A stretch of 5,924 nt of DNA from Chitinophagaceae bacterium UBA5175. GTDB taxonomy: Bacteria > Bacteroidota > Bacteroidia > Chitinophagales > Chitinophagaceae. Positions 4,948 through 5,924 of this stretch are shown here, in pieces; within the stretch, counting starts at the first letter, position 1, and every line of letters starts with the position of its first letter. A program made the position numbers and the translations under genes. The notes under the pieces are model-generated. The model made no database searches and had not been told where the DNA came from. It saw only the letters and a program-made list of their open reading frames with translations. The DNA lies in NCBI GenBank assembly GCA_002413325.1, contig DHWT01000191.1, forward strand, positions 2,040 through 7,963, written 5' to 3'.

Positions 4948-5924
4948 ATGAACAAATTAAACAACCAGAAAATCAGGTTTGCCATTGTGGGTTATGGGCA
5001 TATTGGCAAGCGGCACGGGGCCATGATTTTGAATAATCCGGAATGTGAACTGATCGCAGTCTGTGATAATAATCCGGATGAAAAAATAAAAATGAAGGAT
5101 CCGGAAGTCCCGTTTTTTTGTTCACTGGATGACATGCTGGAGTCCGGACTGGGTTTTGACGTGCTATGCGTTACCACGCCCAATGGTTTGCACGAAGAAC
5201 AGGCCATCCGGGGACTTCGGGCCGGTCTGCACGTGGTGATTGAAAAACCTATGGCCCTCACCAAGGCCGGTTGCGAAAGAATTATTTTCGAATCCCTTCA
5301 CCAGCACCGGCAGGTTTTTTGCGTTATGCAAAACAGGTATTCGCCCCCCTCTCAATGGTTAAAGGAGATCATACAAAAAAAAATACTGGGAGATATATTC
5401 ATGGTGCAGATCGACTGCTACTGGAACCGCGATGACCGGTATTATAAACCCGGAAACTGGCACGGAACCAAAAAGCTGGATGGCGGAACCCTTTTTACGC
5501 AGTTCTCCCATTTTATTGATATCATGTTCTGGCTTTTCGGCGACATCAGGAATATCGGCGGAAAACTCAATAATTTCAACCATAAAAAGACCACTGAATT
5601 CGAGGACTCCGGGTTCATTCATTTTGATTTCGTGAACGGGGGGATGGGCTGCCTGAACTTCTCCACTTCGGTCTGGAACCAGAACCTGGAAAGCAGTATA
5701 ACGATTATCGCCGAAAAGGGAACGGTGAAAGTGGGAGGCCAGTATATGAATGAAGTGCAAACCAGCAATATAAAAGACTATTCCATGCCCGAACTGCCTC
5801 CTTCGAATCCGCCAAACGACTACGGACCGTATAAGGGTTCTGCTGCCAATCATCATTTTATTTTTGAAAATGTAGTCAATGTGCTGAAAGAACGGGAGAC
5901 CATCACCACCAATGCCCTGGAGGG
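4948..5924 (+). CDS. wbpB: Gfo/Idh/MocA oxidoreductase, WbpB/WlbA-type sugar-nucleotide 3-dehydrogenase (3' end cut by window edge)
   Basis: The frame from ATG 4948 stays open to the right edge, giving 325 complete codons; the gene is partial at its 3' end. It probably oxidises C3 of UDP-GlcNAcA to the 3-keto sugar with NAD+, preparing it for transamination and then acetylation by the product of the preceding gene. The N-terminal Rossmann fold shows IRFAIVGYGHIGKRH (9-23, GxGxxG). Next come VLCVTTPNGLH (72-82) and the family EKP signature VVIEKPMAL (96-104, catalytic Lys100). The C-terminal alpha/beta domain has GNWHGTKKLDGGTLF (169-183) and QFSHFIDIMFWLFGD (185-199), with His188 and Asp191 at the usual substrate and catalytic positions. 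Full-length relatives are about 310-360 residues, so little is probably missing. It starts 22 bp after the acetyltransferase stop, in an AT-rich gap with no Shine-Dalgarno sequence. Gfo/Idh family membership is firm. The specific reaction rests on the adjacent wbpD-like gene, because P. aeruginosa WbpB, as I recall it, has a different sequence around the GNW motif. Confidence 0.85.
   Translation, partial: MNKLNNQKIRFAIVGYGHIGKRHGAMILNNPECELIAVCDNNPDEKIKMKDPEVPFFCSLDDMLESGLGFDVLCVTTPNGLHEEQAIRGLRAGLHVVIEKPMALTKAGCERIIFESLHQHRQVFCVMQNRYSPPSQWLKEIIQKKILGDIFMVQIDCYWNRDDRYYKPGNWHGTKKLDGGTLFTQFSHFIDIMFWLFGDIRNIGGKLNNFNHKKTTEFEDSGFIHFDFVNGGMGCLNFSTSVWNQNLESSITIIAEKGTVKVGGQYMNEVQTSNIKDYSMPELPPSNPPNDYGPYKGSAANHHFIFENVVNVLKERETITTNALE

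Noticed and set aside
4938..4950. Possible Bacteroidota -7 box (TAnnTTTG-like TACTTTTA) before the oxidase gene; a similar TACTTTTT at 1051-1058
   Set aside because: The last base does not match, no good -33 TTTG element lies at the right distance, and transcription would begin at or inside the start codon.

Overview
The window looks like the start of a capsule, exopolysaccharide or O-antigen-type polysaccharide locus from a member of the Bacteroidota, probably from the Chitinophagia/Sphingobacteriia/Cytophagia side rather than Bacteroides itself. This placement rests on three things. The order is a UpxY/NusG-like antiterminator, then a Wza-like lipoprotein, then a long Wzc-like tyrosine kinase. 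None of the five visible start codons has a Shine-Dalgarno sequence. The protein motifs have a Bacteroidota flavour, such as the EFDIRKPK form of the kinase Walker A' box. Base composition is moderate by eye. I ran no database search, so the placement is inference.

Layout: all six genes lie on the + strand, and the gaps between them are 2, 15, 19, -4 and 22 bp, so this reads as one transcription unit. Positions 1-210 hold the C-terminal KOW half of a NusG-like antiterminator whose start lies left of the window. Positions 213-1043 encode an outer-membrane polysaccharide export lipoprotein (Wza-like). Positions 1059-3476 encode an inner-membrane chain-length/export protein fused to a BY-type tyrosine kinase (Wzc-like) with a striking Tyr/Gly tail. 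Positions 3496-4356 encode a FkbM-family SAM-dependent methyltransferase. Positions 4353-4925 encode a left-handed beta-helix N-acetyltransferase of the WbpD/WlbB type, which starts at TTG and overlaps the previous stop. From 4948 to the right edge there is an incomplete Gfo/Idh/MocA oxidoreductase of the WbpB/WlbA type.

How they fit together: the antiterminator would let RNA polymerase read through the long operon. The Wza- and Wzc-like proteins would form the trans-envelope export machine, with the kinase tail cycling through phosphorylation. The last two genes are the oxidase and acetyltransferase steps of the route from UDP-GlcNAcA to UDP-2,3-diacetamido-2,3-dideoxy-glucuronate, so the polymer probably contains a diacetamido uronic acid. 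The methyltransferase may add an O-methyl cap or decoration. The remaining steps (6-dehydrogenase, aminotransferase, possibly a 2-epimerase), the glycosyltransferases, flippase and polymerase are not in the window and would be expected to the right.

I see no RNA gene, mobile element, CRISPR array, terminator or convincing promoter, and no gene-free stretch longer than 22 bp. The window is a recognisable kind of locus. I found no evidence of a wholly undescribed system; the points most worth checking are in the findings.
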